Below are positions 31,214-40,300 of a stretch of 64,000 nt of DNA, in pieces. Where the stretch lies: the NCBI RefSeq assembly GCF_014647855.1, contig NZ_BMPZ01000001.1, positions 248,001 to 312,000 on the forward strand. Reading direction: 5' to 3'. Position 1 is the first letter of the stretch. Each line of letters starts with the position of its first letter. Under the pieces are notes generated by a model, which saw only the letters and a program-made list of their open reading frames with translations, had not been told where the DNA came from and ran no database searches. A program made the translations under genes and the position numbers. Origin of the DNA: Shewanella gelidii. Its GTDB lineage: Bacteria > Pseudomonadota > Gammaproteobacteria > Enterobacterales > Shewanellaceae.

Positions 31214-34009
31214 ATGAATAGTATCAACGGCAGAACTAAATATAGCCTTAGATCATGGGTTTTAGCACTTGCTCTAGCGCCAACTGTTCTGGTCGGTATT
31301 CTGTTGGGCAGCTACTTTACCATAAATCGCTTCTATGAATTAGAAGAGACTCTCGTTGAACAAGGAAGTAACATTATTGAACCACTGGCCATAGCCAGTG
31401 AACTCGGGATTGAGAGCAATAATCGTGAAGCAACCAAACGCCTGCTCGCTGCCGCTCAACTCAACCGCTCACCACTCATTAAATCAATTGCCGTTTTTGA
31501 TGCCGACAACCAACTTTTTGTGACCTCTCACTATCACAAAGACTTTGAAGTGATGCGCTATAAACGTGAAGTTCGCCAGTTAACAACAACTGAATTTGAG
31601 CAAATCGGTGACAGTCTACTACTTCGAGCCCCTATTATTGCAACAACAAGTGTTCCTTATACAAGCACTACAGGGCGATTATCAGGAAACCAAGACGCTC
31701 AAATTCTGGGTTACGTCACTTTATACTTAAACAAAGAAACGGCTTTACTTGAGCAGCACAGGGCTGCGGTTGCGGCTTTTATTATTGTACTCATTGGGGT
31801 GCAGCTTAACCTATTGTTTACCTTTAGACTGGTAAAGAGCGTCACCCAGCCAATTACAGAAATGGTGCGCGTTGTTGCCAAAATACGAGAAGGTAAGCTC
31901 GACACCCGCTTAGAAGGTAACTTAATTGGAGAACTCGACCTTCTAAAGCGTGGTATTAATGCTATGGCTGGTGCGCTTTCTGAATATCATGATGAGATGC
32001 AGCAAAATATTGACCAAGCAACCTCTGATCTAAGGGAAACACTAGAGCAAATCGAAATCCAAAACGTTGAACTCGATTTAGCAAAGAAAAGAGCACTAGA
32101 AGCAAGTCGTATTAAGTCTGAGTTCTTAGCCAATATGTCCCATGAGTTACGTACTCCGCTGAACGGTGTAATCGGTTTTTCTCGGCAGCTCATCAAAACC
32201 CCTTTGCACTCTAGTCAGCGGGACTACATCAAAACAATTGAACGCAGTGCGTCTACACTCCTAAATATCATCAATGACATTCTAGACTTTTCCAAGTTAG
32301 AAGCAGGAAAAATGGTGCTTGAAAATATGCCATTTTCAGTGCGAGACACGTTAAATGACGTCATTGTTTTGATTGCTGGTAGTGCTCATGCTAAACAATT
32401 AGAGTTGGTCGTCGACATTGCGGAAGATGTGCCTGACAGCGTCTCTGGAGACGCTCTCAGATTTAGCCAAATTATTACAAACTTACTTGGCAATGCGATT
32501 AAATTTACCGAATCAGGACTTGTCCGCTTGCGTTTAGAAGTGGCCGACGTTCAAGATGACAAGGTGTCTGTACGCTGCGAAGTGATTGATACCGGCATTG
32601 GCATTAGTGATGCTCATCAAGAACTACTTTTTAAAGCTTTTGGTCAAGCCGACTCCTCGATTTCACGCCGTTTTGGTGGCACAGGGTTAGGATTGATCAT
32701 TACAAAACGTTTGGTCAATCAAATGGGAGGCCAAATAGGGTTTCACTCGACTCAGGGCAAAGGCTCTACTTTCTGGTTTGTTCTCCCGATGCAAACAAGT
32801 CAGTTCCCATTGGGTGAACCAATCGAGTTGAAAAAGCTCGCAGGGCAATCTGTACTGGTATACGAGCCGAGGCTCTTAAGCCGTGAAATTCTATGCCGGC
32901 AATTACAACGTTGGAATATGCATGTCACCTACTTCACAGATTTTGAGCAATTAAAACGACTTGCTGAAGAAAAAACACAACAGTTTGATTGCGCGCTGCT
33001 CAATTGTAACCATCATGAATCATGCACCGATGTTGCTCGTTTATTGCAAGATATAAAAGCCCAAACCAACAATCTCATTATGCTCAATGAGTGTGATAAC
33101 CAAGAGGGACTTGCTCAATACATTCGTCCCCATTGTGACTCAGTGCTTACATCACCAGTCGGCGAACATGTATTAGCACAAAAGTTACTTTATCCTCCAT
33201 TGGATAACGATCAGCAAGTTGCTCACTCTCATATGCCGGCACCAGAACCAAGGTATCCGCTAACCGTACTCGCTGTTGATGACAACCCAGCGAATCTTAA
33301 GCTCATCACAACCCTACTTGGGGAAATTGTTTCCACAGTCATCACTGCAGCTAACGGCCAGCAGTCCGTAGAGCTCGCCAAAAGTCGTCGCTTTGATTTA
33401 ATTCTAATGGATATCCAAATGCCAGACATTGACGGCATGAAGGCGACAAAACTTATTCGCGCAGAGTCCTTGAACCGCAATACACCGATTATTGCTGTGA
33501 CCGCACATGCACTAGCCGATGAACGTGAAGAAATACTGGCTAGCGGTATGGACGGTTATCTCCCCAAACCTATCGATGAGCAGGCATTGAAAAATGTAAT
33601 TAGTCGCTGGGTAACCCGCCCCAAATTTACACATTTTGAGCAACACACGCTCAATTGGGATTTATGTTTAAGCCAAGCAAATCAAAAAACTGATCTCGCT
33701 TTGGATATGCTCTCGATGCTGATTGAGTCGTTGCCCAACACAGTTGATAATATAGATAAAGCGCTCACTCAACTCGACGCAGACAAAATGTATCAAGTGA
33801 TCCATAAATTACACGGTGCTTCTTGCTACTGCGGTATTCCAACAACACAAAGGTTATGCCAAGAAATTGAGAGCGCACTGAAGAAAGGCTGCAAAGTTGA
33901 AGATCTAGAACCTGAAATACTAGAGTTACTTGATGAACTAACTAAGGTAGAATCAGCCGCCACCCAAGTGATCACCCAGCTATCAGCGGAATTACCCTAT
34001 GAGTCATAA
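31214..34009 (+). CDS. barA: hybrid sensor histidine kinase BarA
   Basis: A 931-residue tripartite sensor. Membrane helices at about residues 12-34 and 185-205 flank a periplasmic domain; HAMP follows. HisKA has phosphoacceptor H310 (NMSHELRTPLNG) and the ATPase has GTGLGL. A first receiver-like domain (about 535-660) lacks a clear acceptor Asp. A second receiver has D733 (LMDIQMPDIDG), and a C-terminal HPt has H864 (IHKLHGAS). BarA phosphorylates UvrY/GacA, which drives Csr small RNAs that antagonise CsrA (gene at 8.3 kb). It overlaps the next gene by 11 bases. Confidence 0.95.
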   Translation: MNSINGRTKYSLRSWVLALALAPTVLVGILLGSYFTINRFYELEETLVEQGSNIIEPLAIASELGIESNNREATKRLLAAAQLNRSPLIKSIAVFDADNQLFVTSHYHKDFEVMRYKREVRQLTTTEFEQIGDSLLLRAPIIATTSVPYTSTTGRLSGNQDAQILGYVTLYLNKETALLEQHRAAVAAFIIVLIGVQLNLLFTFRLVKSVTQPITEMVRVVAKIREGKLDTRLEGNLIGELDLLKRGINAMAGALSEYHDEMQQNIDQATSDLRETLEQIEIQNVELDLAKKRALEASRIKSEFLANMSHELRTPLNGVIGFSRQLIKTPLHSSQRDYIKTIERSASTLLNIINDILDFSKLEAGKMVLENMPFSVRDTLNDVIVLIAGSAHAKQLELVVDIAEDVPDSVSGDALRFSQIITNLLGNAIKFTESGLVRLRLEVADVQDDKVSVRCEVIDTGIGISDAHQELLFKAFGQADSSISRRFGGTGLGLIITKRLVNQMGGQIGFHSTQGKGSTFWFVLPMQTSQFPLGEPIELKKLAGQSVLVYEPRLLSREILCRQLQRWNMHVTYFTDFEQLKRLAEEKTQQFDCALLNCNHHESCTDVARLLQDIKAQTNNLIMLNECDNQEGLAQYIRPHCDSVLTSPVGEHVLAQKLLYPPLDNDQQVAHSHMPAPEPRYPLTVLAVDDNPANLKLITTLLGEIVSTVITAANGQQSVELAKSRRFDLILMDIQMPDIDGMKATKLIRAESLNRNTPIIAVTAHALADEREEILASGMDGYLPKPIDEQALKNVISRWVTRPKFTHFEQHTLNWDLCLSQANQKTDLALDMLSMLIESLPNTVDNIDKALTQLDADKMYQVIHKLHGASCYCGIPTTQRLCQEIESALKKGCKVEDLEPEILELLDELTKVESAATQVITQLSAELPYES

Positions 34010-34607
34010 ACCTGGATTTTTTAAGCGCTTGAAAGCACTTGAACTTTCTCAAAAACAGCTTTTTGCACTGTGCTTATGCCAACGCATGTTTCCCAATTAC
34101 CAATTATTCTCAGAACTCTCAGAGTTCGGCGACTCTAAAGTTTTAGATACCGTTTTAAACTTGTTATGGCAGAGCCAGTATGACAAGAAACTAAAGCTGA
34201 ACATTGATATTTATTTACAGCGTCTCGAAGACAATACGCCTGAACCTGAAGACTTTGATGCTTATGGCGTGTTTCCAGCGCTTGATGCCGTAGTGGCCAT
34301 TACTACACTGTTAGGGGCAATTCAGGGCAAACTGGAAGAGGATCTAATCAACATCAGTAAGCTCTCTTCGAGCACTGTGGCGAACTATATTGAAGCCACT
34401 TGCGACCAAGAGCTATCTGAAAGTGATTTAGATGACTACGTCTTTGGTCATGAAGTGATGCAAGAAGAAAAATCAATCCAAGGACAGTTACTAGAAGTCA
34501 TTGAAGACAACCCTAGAATAACTGCTGACTTTGTCAAAGCACTTAGAAAAGAGCTTGTCACTGATGCTATCTCCAATATCGGTATTTCAGCAACAACTTC
34601 AGGCTAA
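33999..34607 (+). CDS. yjaG: YjaG family (DUF416) protein
   Basis: A 202-residue soluble, mostly helical protein that aligns with E. coli YjaG: LALCLCQRMFPNYQLF near residue 24, the DFDAYGVFPALDA segment near residue 85, and the C-terminal LRKEL...SNIGI. The molecular function is not known. The ATG lies inside the end of barA (11-base overlap), so translation is probably coupled. In E. coli yjaG is not near barA. It ends before a strong terminator. Confidence 0.85.
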   Translation: MSHKPGFFKRLKALELSQKQLFALCLCQRMFPNYQLFSELSEFGDSKVLDTVLNLLWQSQYDKKLKLNIDIYLQRLEDNTPEPEDFDAYGVFPALDAVVAITTLLGAIQGKLEEDLINISKLSSSTVANYIEATCDQELSESDLDDYVFGHEVMQEEKSIQGQLLEVIEDNPRITADFVKALRKELVTDAISNIGISATTSG

Positions 34608-34660
34608 AACTTCCTTGGCAAATAGATAGGCTCAGCGCCACGCACAAACAACTTTGAATC

Positions 34661-34686
34661 GCCCGCAATCACCGCGGGCTTTTTTA
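34661..34686 (+). terminator. terminator after barA-yjaG
   Basis: GCCCGC, a 7-base loop, GCGGGC and six or more T residues. Confidence 0.9.
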
Positions 34687-34725
34687 TCACCAACTGAAAA
34701 ATGCGTACGATGGTTTTTCGCCATA

Positions 34726-35634
34726 TTAGAGTGGCGTATCCATAGAAAATAACTGTTCTGATTTAGACTGCATAAAATCAATAAACAACCGGACTTTTAA
34801 CGGTTGCTGACTGCGTTGATGATACAAAATCGATATACGCCGCTTTTCGCCAATCCAATCGGGAAACAAGTGCTGTAAATTACCATTTTTCAAATGATCT
34901 TTTACGAAAAGAATCGGTCCATAGAGAATACCCGCACCATTAGTCGTCGCTTGAATCGCACCATGCAAATCGGTCAATGTTAAATTTGCAACACCGTCGA
35001 AATAGAAAGACTCGCCATTCGGATGCTTTAATAGCCAATTGAATAAAGGCCATACTTTAACGATATGGTGTTCACTTAATTCTCGTGGGTGCGTCAATGG
35101 TTGCGCTTGATTCAAATAAGATGGCGACGCAAACATACCATAGCTCAAAATACCAAGAGTGCTAGAAACCCAAGATGAATCTGGTTGTTCTCCACCAACA
35201 ATTGCTACGTCAATTCCCATATCAATGAGATCAACAACTTCATTACTCTGTGCGATATGCAATTTGATATCTGGGTATAAATCGCAAAACTCTTTTAAAA
35301 CTTTGATAAAGACCATTGAAACAATCGAAATAGGTGCGGCAATGCGTAAGATCCCCTCAGGTTTATCATCACAAGAACCAGAAAGCTTATCGAACTGCGC
35401 AATAAGCGATTGATATCGTTTAAATATTTCAAGCCCTGCTTCAGTTAAGCGTAACTTACGAGTACTTCGCATAAACAACTGCTGATCTAACTTTTCTTCC
35501 AGCTTTGCCAGCTTTCGGCTGACTGTCGCAATAGGCATGTCTAAATCTTTCGCTGCCTGAGAGATGCTTCCGGCATTCACGAGATGTACAAATAAGTACA
35601 CAAGTTGTAACTCTCCGCCTAATTTGTCACCCAT
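34726..35634 (-). CDS. LysR family transcriptional regulator
   Basis: About 302 residues. The N-terminal winged helix (ELQLVYLFVHLVNAGSISQAAKDL, then TVSRKLAKLEEKL and LFMRSTRKLRLTEAG) is the typical LysR DNA-binding part. The rest is a periplasmic-binding-like effector domain. Target and effector cannot be named, and the gene is not paired with an obvious metabolic operon; it is divergent from recN. The ATG at 35634 is preferred because upstream codons from a GTG at 35655 add nothing family-like. Confidence 0.9.
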   Translation of the reverse strand: MGDKLGGELQLVYLFVHLVNAGSISQAAKDLDMPIATVSRKLAKLEEKLDQQLFMRSTRKLRLTEAGLEIFKRYQSLIAQFDKLSGSCDDKPEGILRIAAPISIVSMVFIKVLKEFCDLYPDIKLHIAQSNEVVDLIDMGIDVAIVGGEQPDSSWVSSTLGILSYGMFASPSYLNQAQPLTHPRELSEHHIVKVWPLFNWLLKHPNGESFYFDGVANLTLTDLHGAIQATTNGAGILYGPILFVKDHLKNGNLQHLFPDWIGEKRRISILYHQRSQQPLKVRLFIDFMQSKSEQLFSMDTPL

Positions 35635-35884
35635 ATTTCTACCCAACACCTTCACTTAAAATACCATTTCGGTGGGTAGCGTATCCCTGCTTCACAAATC
35701 ACCGATTACACCATGCACGCCATTATGCTACTTAACTGCAGCATTTACTTGCGCAATTCCGCTCAACTCCATAACAATTGCAATAACTGTGACATATAGC
35801 CAAAACGAACAATTAGAGTCATCAATAGAAAATTGATATTCCGATAAAGCCCATTTTGAACAGAAACCAAACAACACTGTTTAA

Positions 35885-35900
35885 CTGTATAAAAAAACAG
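35885..35900 (+). promoter_or_regulatory. LexA box 1 upstream of recN
   Basis: CTGT-ATAAAAAA-ACAG, a perfect CTGT-N8-ACAG operator, 63 bases upstream of the recN start. Confidence 0.9.
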
Positions 35901-35906
35901 TCTATA

Positions 35907-35922
35907 CTGTTCATCAATACAG
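35907..35922 (+). promoter_or_regulatory. LexA box 2 upstream of recN
   Basis: CTGT-TCATCAAT-ACAG, a second perfect operator, 22 bases (two helical turns) after the first and 41 bases before the ATG's first base. A likely -10 element TATACT (35903-35908) overlaps it. E. coli recN also carries multiple LexA sites. Confidence 0.9.
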
Positions 35923-35947
35923 TACTTGTTATGAATGGAGTGACACC

Positions 35948-37609
35948 ATGCTCTGCCAGCTTAATATTAGCAACTATGCCATTGTTCGCTTTTTAGAGTT
36001 AGAGTTCTCAAATGGAATGACCAGCATTACGGGAGAAACCGGCGCCGGTAAATCTATTGCCATAGACGCTTTAGGCTTATGCTTAGGAAATAGAGCCGAT
36101 GCTAATAGTGTTCGCCCAGGAGCAAGTAAAACAGAAATTAGCGCAAGCTTTTCAGTTGTTGATATTCCAGCTGCGAAGCAGTGGCTAGTAGAAAATGATT
36201 TAGAACTCGAAAATGATTGCATATTAAGAAGAACTATTAGCCAAGATGGGCGTTCAAGAGCTTATATCAATGGCAACCCCGTACCATTGACTCAATTGAA
36301 ATCCCTTGGGCAACTGCTTGTCGCAATTCATGGCCAGCATGCGCATCACGCAATGCTAAAATCAGAGCACCAACTGACGCTCTTAGACAGTTATGCCAAT
36401 CATAAGCAGTTAATTCAAACCGTATCCGATAGTTTTTATAAGCATCAAAGTTTAACTAAGCAACTCAAAAAGCTTTCTCAAACTCAGCAAGAACGGGATG
36501 CGCGAAAACAACTCCTGCAATATCAAGTCGAAGAGCTCGATGAATTTGCGTTGCAAGACGGTGAATATCAAAGCATTGAAATTGAGCATAAAAAACTTGC
36601 CAATGGCACACAAATAGCGGAACAAGCCCAAGCACTTTTGGAACGACTGCAAGACTCGCCAGATTTCAATCTCGATCAGCACTTAAACCAAGCGGTTTCT
36701 CAAGCCGACGGGTTATCGACGCTTGACCCAGAGTTGCAGAGTATTTCTGGCATGCTCAATGAGGCTTTGATTCAAGTGCAAGAAAGTAGTAATGAATTAC
36801 AGCACTATATAAGTCAATTGGAATTTAACCCCGAGCTATTTCAAGAGATAGAGCAGCGCATGTCTACTGCGCTACAGCTAAGCCGTAAGCACCAAGTAAC
36901 CCCTCAGTTGTTATTTTCACACCACCAGCAGCTGAAAAGTGAATTAGACGACTTGAGCAGCAACGAACAGCAACTTGAAGTATTACAAAGTGAAATTTCA
37001 CTGTGTTACGAAGATTATGCGCGTAAGGCTACAAAACTTCATAAAAGCCGCCAGCGTTACGCTAAAGAATTGAATACTCTCGTGACGCAATCTATCCAAA
37101 CACTCAATATGCCAAAAGGGAAGTTCTTTATCGAGGTGAATCATCAACCTGAGCAGATGTCAGCAATAGGCAGTGATGGTGTAGAGTTTATGGTCACCAC
37201 AAACCCGGGGCTCCCCTTACAACCGATTGCCAAAGTCGCTTCCGGCGGGGAGTTGTCAAGAATAGGTCTGGGAATACAAGTCATTACAGCTCAAAAAGTT
37301 GCAACGCCAACGTTAATCTTTGATGAGGTTGATGTCGGTATTTCGGGGCCAACCGCCTCTGTTGTTGGAAAAATGCTACGTAGCCTTGGGGATGTGACCC
37401 AAGTGTTTTGTGTCACTCATCTCCCTCAGGTTGCGGGCAATGGTCATCAACATATGTTTGTCGATAAACAAACGAAAGCAGGGAAAACCGAAACCTCGAT
37501 GCAGCCTCTCAGCCAAAGTGAAAGAATCTCTGAGCTTGCACGATTACTAGGCGGTGATACCATCACCGATAACACACTTGCGAATGCCAAAGAATTACTT
37601 TGCTTATGA
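35948..37609 (+). CDS. recN: DNA repair protein RecN
   Basis: A 553-residue SMC-like ATPase that acts early in double-strand break repair, normally together with RecA. Walker A is GETGAGKS near residue 30. Long coiled-coil segments rich in Gln, Leu and Glu fill about residues 150-380. The C-terminal half has SGGELSRIGLGIQ (signature) and TLIFDEVDVGISG (Walker B). Two LexA boxes indicate SOS induction. Confidence 0.96.
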   Translation: MLCQLNISNYAIVRFLELEFSNGMTSITGETGAGKSIAIDALGLCLGNRADANSVRPGASKTEISASFSVVDIPAAKQWLVENDLELENDCILRRTISQDGRSRAYINGNPVPLTQLKSLGQLLVAIHGQHAHHAMLKSEHQLTLLDSYANHKQLIQTVSDSFYKHQSLTKQLKKLSQTQQERDARKQLLQYQVEELDEFALQDGEYQSIEIEHKKLANGTQIAEQAQALLERLQDSPDFNLDQHLNQAVSQADGLSTLDPELQSISGMLNEALIQVQESSNELQHYISQLEFNPELFQEIEQRMSTALQLSRKHQVTPQLLFSHHQQLKSELDDLSSNEQQLEVLQSEISLCYEDYARKATKLHKSRQRYAKELNTLVTQSIQTLNMPKGKFFIEVNHQPEQMSAIGSDGVEFMVTTNPGLPLQPIAKVASGGELSRIGLGIQVITAQKVATPTLIFDEVDVGISGPTASVVGKMLRSLGDVTQVFCVTHLPQVAGNGHQHMFVDKQTKAGKTETSMQPLSQSERISELARLLGGDTITDNTLANAKELLCL

Positions 37610-37645
37610 ATTTAGGTATATTCGCCAATAGACAGTTCAAACACA

Positions 37646-37678
37646 AATAAAAAGGGAGCCCTGAATATGGACTCCCTT
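37646..37678 (-). terminator. terminator after pgpA
   Basis: On the minus strand AAGGGAGTCC, a 7-base loop, GGGCTCCCTT (one wobble) and a T-rich tail. It closes the thiL-pgpA unit and lies just after convergent recN. Confidence 0.8.
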
Positions 37679-37751
37679 ACGACATTGATTTCAATCAATG
37701 TGCATTCTATCTCTCTAACCTATATAGAATTTGCCGATTAACTCTCTTGTT

Positions 37752-38246
37752 CTAGGCAAAAATACCAACGAGCAGTTGTAAACAACTCCATGCAAAAACA
37801 CCGGCGAGAATATCGTCAATCATAATGCCAAAACCACCATGAACTTTGGCGTCCAGCCAACGAATAGGCCAGGGTTTCAAAATATCAAACACTCTAAATA
37901 GCAAGAAACCAACAACCAACCAGATAAAGCCACTTGGCGCAGCAAACATAGTAATCATTAAACCTGCAAATTCATCCCACACAATGGCACCATGATCATG
38001 AACTTGCATATCTCGAGCTGTTTTATCACAGAGGTATATACCCGCGATGCAGGCAACCAGCGTAATGATGATATACCACGAGCTATTCAACTCCGACATC
38101 AACATCACAAACGGCACCGCAGCTAATGTCCCAAAGGTACCAGGTGCTTTTGCGGTCAAGCCGGATCCAAAACCCAGCGCCAATAAGTGAATAGGATTTT
38201 TTAAAGATAAACGTGTTAACGCAGGATCACTAGACCAAATTTGCAT
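37752..38246 (-). CDS. pgpA: phosphatidylglycerophosphatase A
   Basis: A 164-residue integral membrane phosphatase that converts phosphatidylglycerophosphate to phosphatidylglycerol. Family motifs are GFGSGLTAKAPGTFGTL near residue 28, IVWDEFAG (acidic metal site) near residue 87, FRVFDILKPWPI and GGFGIMIDDILAG. Its ATG shares one base with the thiL stop (TAATG), so the two are coupled. Confidence 0.95.
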   Translation of the reverse strand: MQIWSSDPALTRLSLKNPIHLLALGFGSGLTAKAPGTFGTLAAVPFVMLMSELNSSWYIIITLVACIAGIYLCDKTARDMQVHDHGAIVWDEFAGLMITMFAAPSGFIWLVVGFLLFRVFDILKPWPIRWLDAKVHGGFGIMIDDILAGVFAWSCLQLLVGIFA

Positions 38247-39202
38247 TAGAAGTGCTCAAAACTATAATTTGCAGGGATATAGGACTCCCCGTCTTTAAGT
38301 AAACGCAATGATGTCCCTTGGGTCATTTGTCCTATTTGGGTAAATTTAACCCCGGTTTGGCCCAATGTTGTTTCTAAAGCCCCTTTTTGTGCTTCTGGAA
38401 TCGTAAAGAGCAGCTCGTAGTCTTCCCCACCCGTTAGCGCATACCCAATGGCTTCATCATTGCTCACACTGGCTTGCATAGCTTCTGACAAAGGTAAATC
38501 TTCAACACTAATCACCGCACCTAATTCTGACCCCTTTAAAATATGGGTAATATCAGAAACAATACCGTCAGATATATCAATTGCGCTGCTTGCTAAATTC
38601 CGCAGTGACTGTCCTGCTAACACTCTTGGTGTTGGTCGATAATGTCGATGGGTAAGATAAGATTCATACTGCCCAGGAACCTGTTGCTTGTTACGCAAGA
38701 TATCTAAACCGAGCGCAGAATCTCCCAGCGTTCCAGTCACATAAATCCAATCCCCAGCTTGGGCGGTATTTCGACGCAGTGCTTTATCTGTAGGCACTTG
38801 CCCATGCACGGTAATCGTAATCGCGCGAGTACCGCGAGTCGTGTCTCCTCCAATGAGCGAAACACCGTAGTAGTCTGCGACGTCAAACAACCCTTCTGTA
38901 TATTGCTCTAGCCATGTTTCATCGACTTCTGGCATTGTTAATGCGAGTGTCATCCACGCGGGCTCTGCACCCATTGCGGCAAGATCGGAGAGGTTGACCG
39001 CCAGCGACTTATACCCTAAGTGCTTCGCCGGTATATCTGGATAAAAATGAACATTCTCTACAAGTGTATCGCAAGAGATTGCGATTGACTTATTCTCTGC
39101 GGGCGTCACGAGAGCGCAGTCATCACCAATGCCAATTTGGACATCACGACGAGATTGACTGCGGCCAGTGAAGTATTTTGCGATTAGCTGAAACTCTTTC
39201 AT
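38246..39202 (-). CDS. thiL: thiamine-monophosphate kinase
   Basis: A 318-residue ATP-dependent kinase that makes thiamine diphosphate from the monophosphate. The N-terminal GIGDDCALV, the SCDTLVENVHF stretch, YKSLAVNLSDLAAMGA, GGDTTRG and the C-terminal LTGGEDYELLFT are standard. It follows nusB but is separated from it by a terminator hairpin at 39248-39274. Confidence 0.95.
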   Translation of the reverse strand: MKEFQLIAKYFTGRSQSRRDVQIGIGDDCALVTPAENKSIAISCDTLVENVHFYPDIPAKHLGYKSLAVNLSDLAAMGAEPAWMTLALTMPEVDETWLEQYTEGLFDVADYYGVSLIGGDTTRGTRAITITVHGQVPTDKALRRNTAQAGDWIYVTGTLGDSALGLDILRNKQQVPGQYESYLTHRHYRPTPRVLAGQSLRNLASSAIDISDGIVSDITHILKGSELGAVISVEDLPLSEAMQASVSNDEAIGYALTGGEDYELLFTIPEAQKGALETTLGQTGVKFTQIGQMTQGTSLRLLKDGESYIPANYSFEHF

Positions 39203-39247
39203 TGTGTCAATTGGCGCAGCATCAACCGCACCTCCTATCTTTGCAAT

Positions 39248-39274
39248 GAAAAACGGTATCCGAAGATACCGTTT
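39248..39274 (-). terminator. terminator after nusB with UUCG tetraloop
   Basis: On the minus strand AAACGGTATC, loop TTCG, GATACCGTTT and a T-rich tail. The C(UUCG)G loop is unusually stable. It should attenuate transcription from nusB into thiL-pgpA. Confidence 0.85.
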
Positions 39275-39284
39275 ATTTGGTGTG

Positions 39285-39689
39285 CTACTTACGAGCGACT
39301 AATTTATCAAGTATACCGTTAACAAACTTGTGACTCTCTTCGGCACCAAATGATTTAGCTAATTCAATGGCTTCGTTGATCACAACTTTATAAGGTACAT
39401 CCTTTCTAAAAGTTAACTCATAAACAGCAAGCCGAAGGACGGCTTTCTCAATAGGGTCAACTTCATCTAAAGGGCGCTCCAAATGTGGAACGATTAGCTC
39501 ATCAAGTTGAGTTTTCTTTGTGGCAGCACCACTAAACAACTCTCTGAAGTAAGTAACATCTACGCCATTTACATTTTGCTCGGTTAAAAACTCATGTTCA
39601 ACGTCAGCAATATTGTTTCCGCTTAGTTGCCATGAATAAATGGCTTGTACCGCTAAACGGCGTGCCTTTCGGCGCTCAGAAGGCTTCAT
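39285..39689 (-). CDS. nusB: transcription antitermination factor NusB
   Basis: A 134-residue all-helical RNA-binding protein of the rRNA antitermination complex with NusE. It has [19 protein letters not shown] at the start, an LRLAVYEL segment near residue 85, and [32 protein letters not shown] at the end. It starts 14 bases after ribH, the usual riboflavin-nusB arrangement. Confidence 0.97.
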   Translation of the reverse strand: MKPSERRKARRLAVQAIYSWQLSGNNIADVEHEFLTEQNVNGVDVTYFRELFSGAATKKTQLDELIVPHLERPLDEVDPIEKAVLRLAVYELTFRKDVPYKVVINEAIELAKSFGAEESHKFVNGILDKLVARK

Positions 39690-39703
39690 TCTCTTTCCTG
39701 CTA

Positions 39704-40180
39704 TTACAACTGTTGTTCTAGGGCTTGAAGGACATTCACGGTCTCAAGTAAACCTAATGCAGCCTCTCCGCCTTTGTTGCCAGCTTTGGTGCCTGAACGC
39801 TCGATAGCCTGTTCAATGGTATCGGTTGTTAAAACACCAAATGCAACTGGAACATCAAATTCAAGAGAAACTTGTGCTAGTCCTTTGTTACATTCACCAG
39901 CGACAAAATCAAAGTGTGGTGTTCCACCACGAATGACTGCACCTAATGCGATAATGCCATCGAACTTACCACTTGCCGCAACTCTACGAGCAGCAATCGG
40001 TAATTCAAATGCTCCTGGTACACGTACTACGGTGATGTTTTCATCCGCGACTTGTCCAAATCGCTTTAAAGTATCAATTGCACCTTCAAGCAAGCTTTCT
40101 ACAAGAAAGCTGTTAAAACGTGAAATGACAATCGCCACCTTGGCGTCTTTCGCTTCGATATTACCTTCGACTACGTTCAT
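39704..40180 (-). CDS. ribH: 6,7-dimethyl-8-ribityllumazine synthase
   Basis: A 158-residue enzyme that condenses the RibD product with dihydroxybutanone phosphate, the penultimate riboflavin step; family members form icosahedral or smaller shells. Motifs are [46 protein letters not shown] and [25 protein letters not shown]. It lies after ribBX and before nusB. Confidence 0.97.
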   Translation of the reverse strand: MNVVEGNIEAKDAKVAIVISRFNSFLVESLLEGAIDTLKRFGQVADENITVVRVPGAFELPIAARRVAASGKFDGIIALGAVIRGGTPHFDFVAGECNKGLAQVSLEFDVPVAFGVLTTDTIEQAIERSGTKAGNKGGEAALGLLETVNVLQALEQQL

Positions 40181-40300
40181 CTTCTTACCTAATTTTGCTA
40201 GTGCACCCGGCTCCGGGCAAAAAGTGCGGCTATGATATCACAGCTATTTACCCTGAGCGCTATGCAATTTATGGGAAACCTGAATTTGCTGAGCCTTTAT

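Larger units (their letters stand above)
35635..35947. other. 313-bp intergenic region between lysR-type gene and recN
   Basis: AT-rich, with no reading frame of interest. It holds the divergent promoters. Its recN-proximal end carries two LexA boxes, listed separately. I saw nothing else. Confidence 0.6.

Noticed and set aside
40181..40300. FMN riboswitch in the rib cluster
   Set aside because: The gaps in the rib cluster are short and show no conserved multi-stem FMN element; only a 5-bp hairpin is present here.
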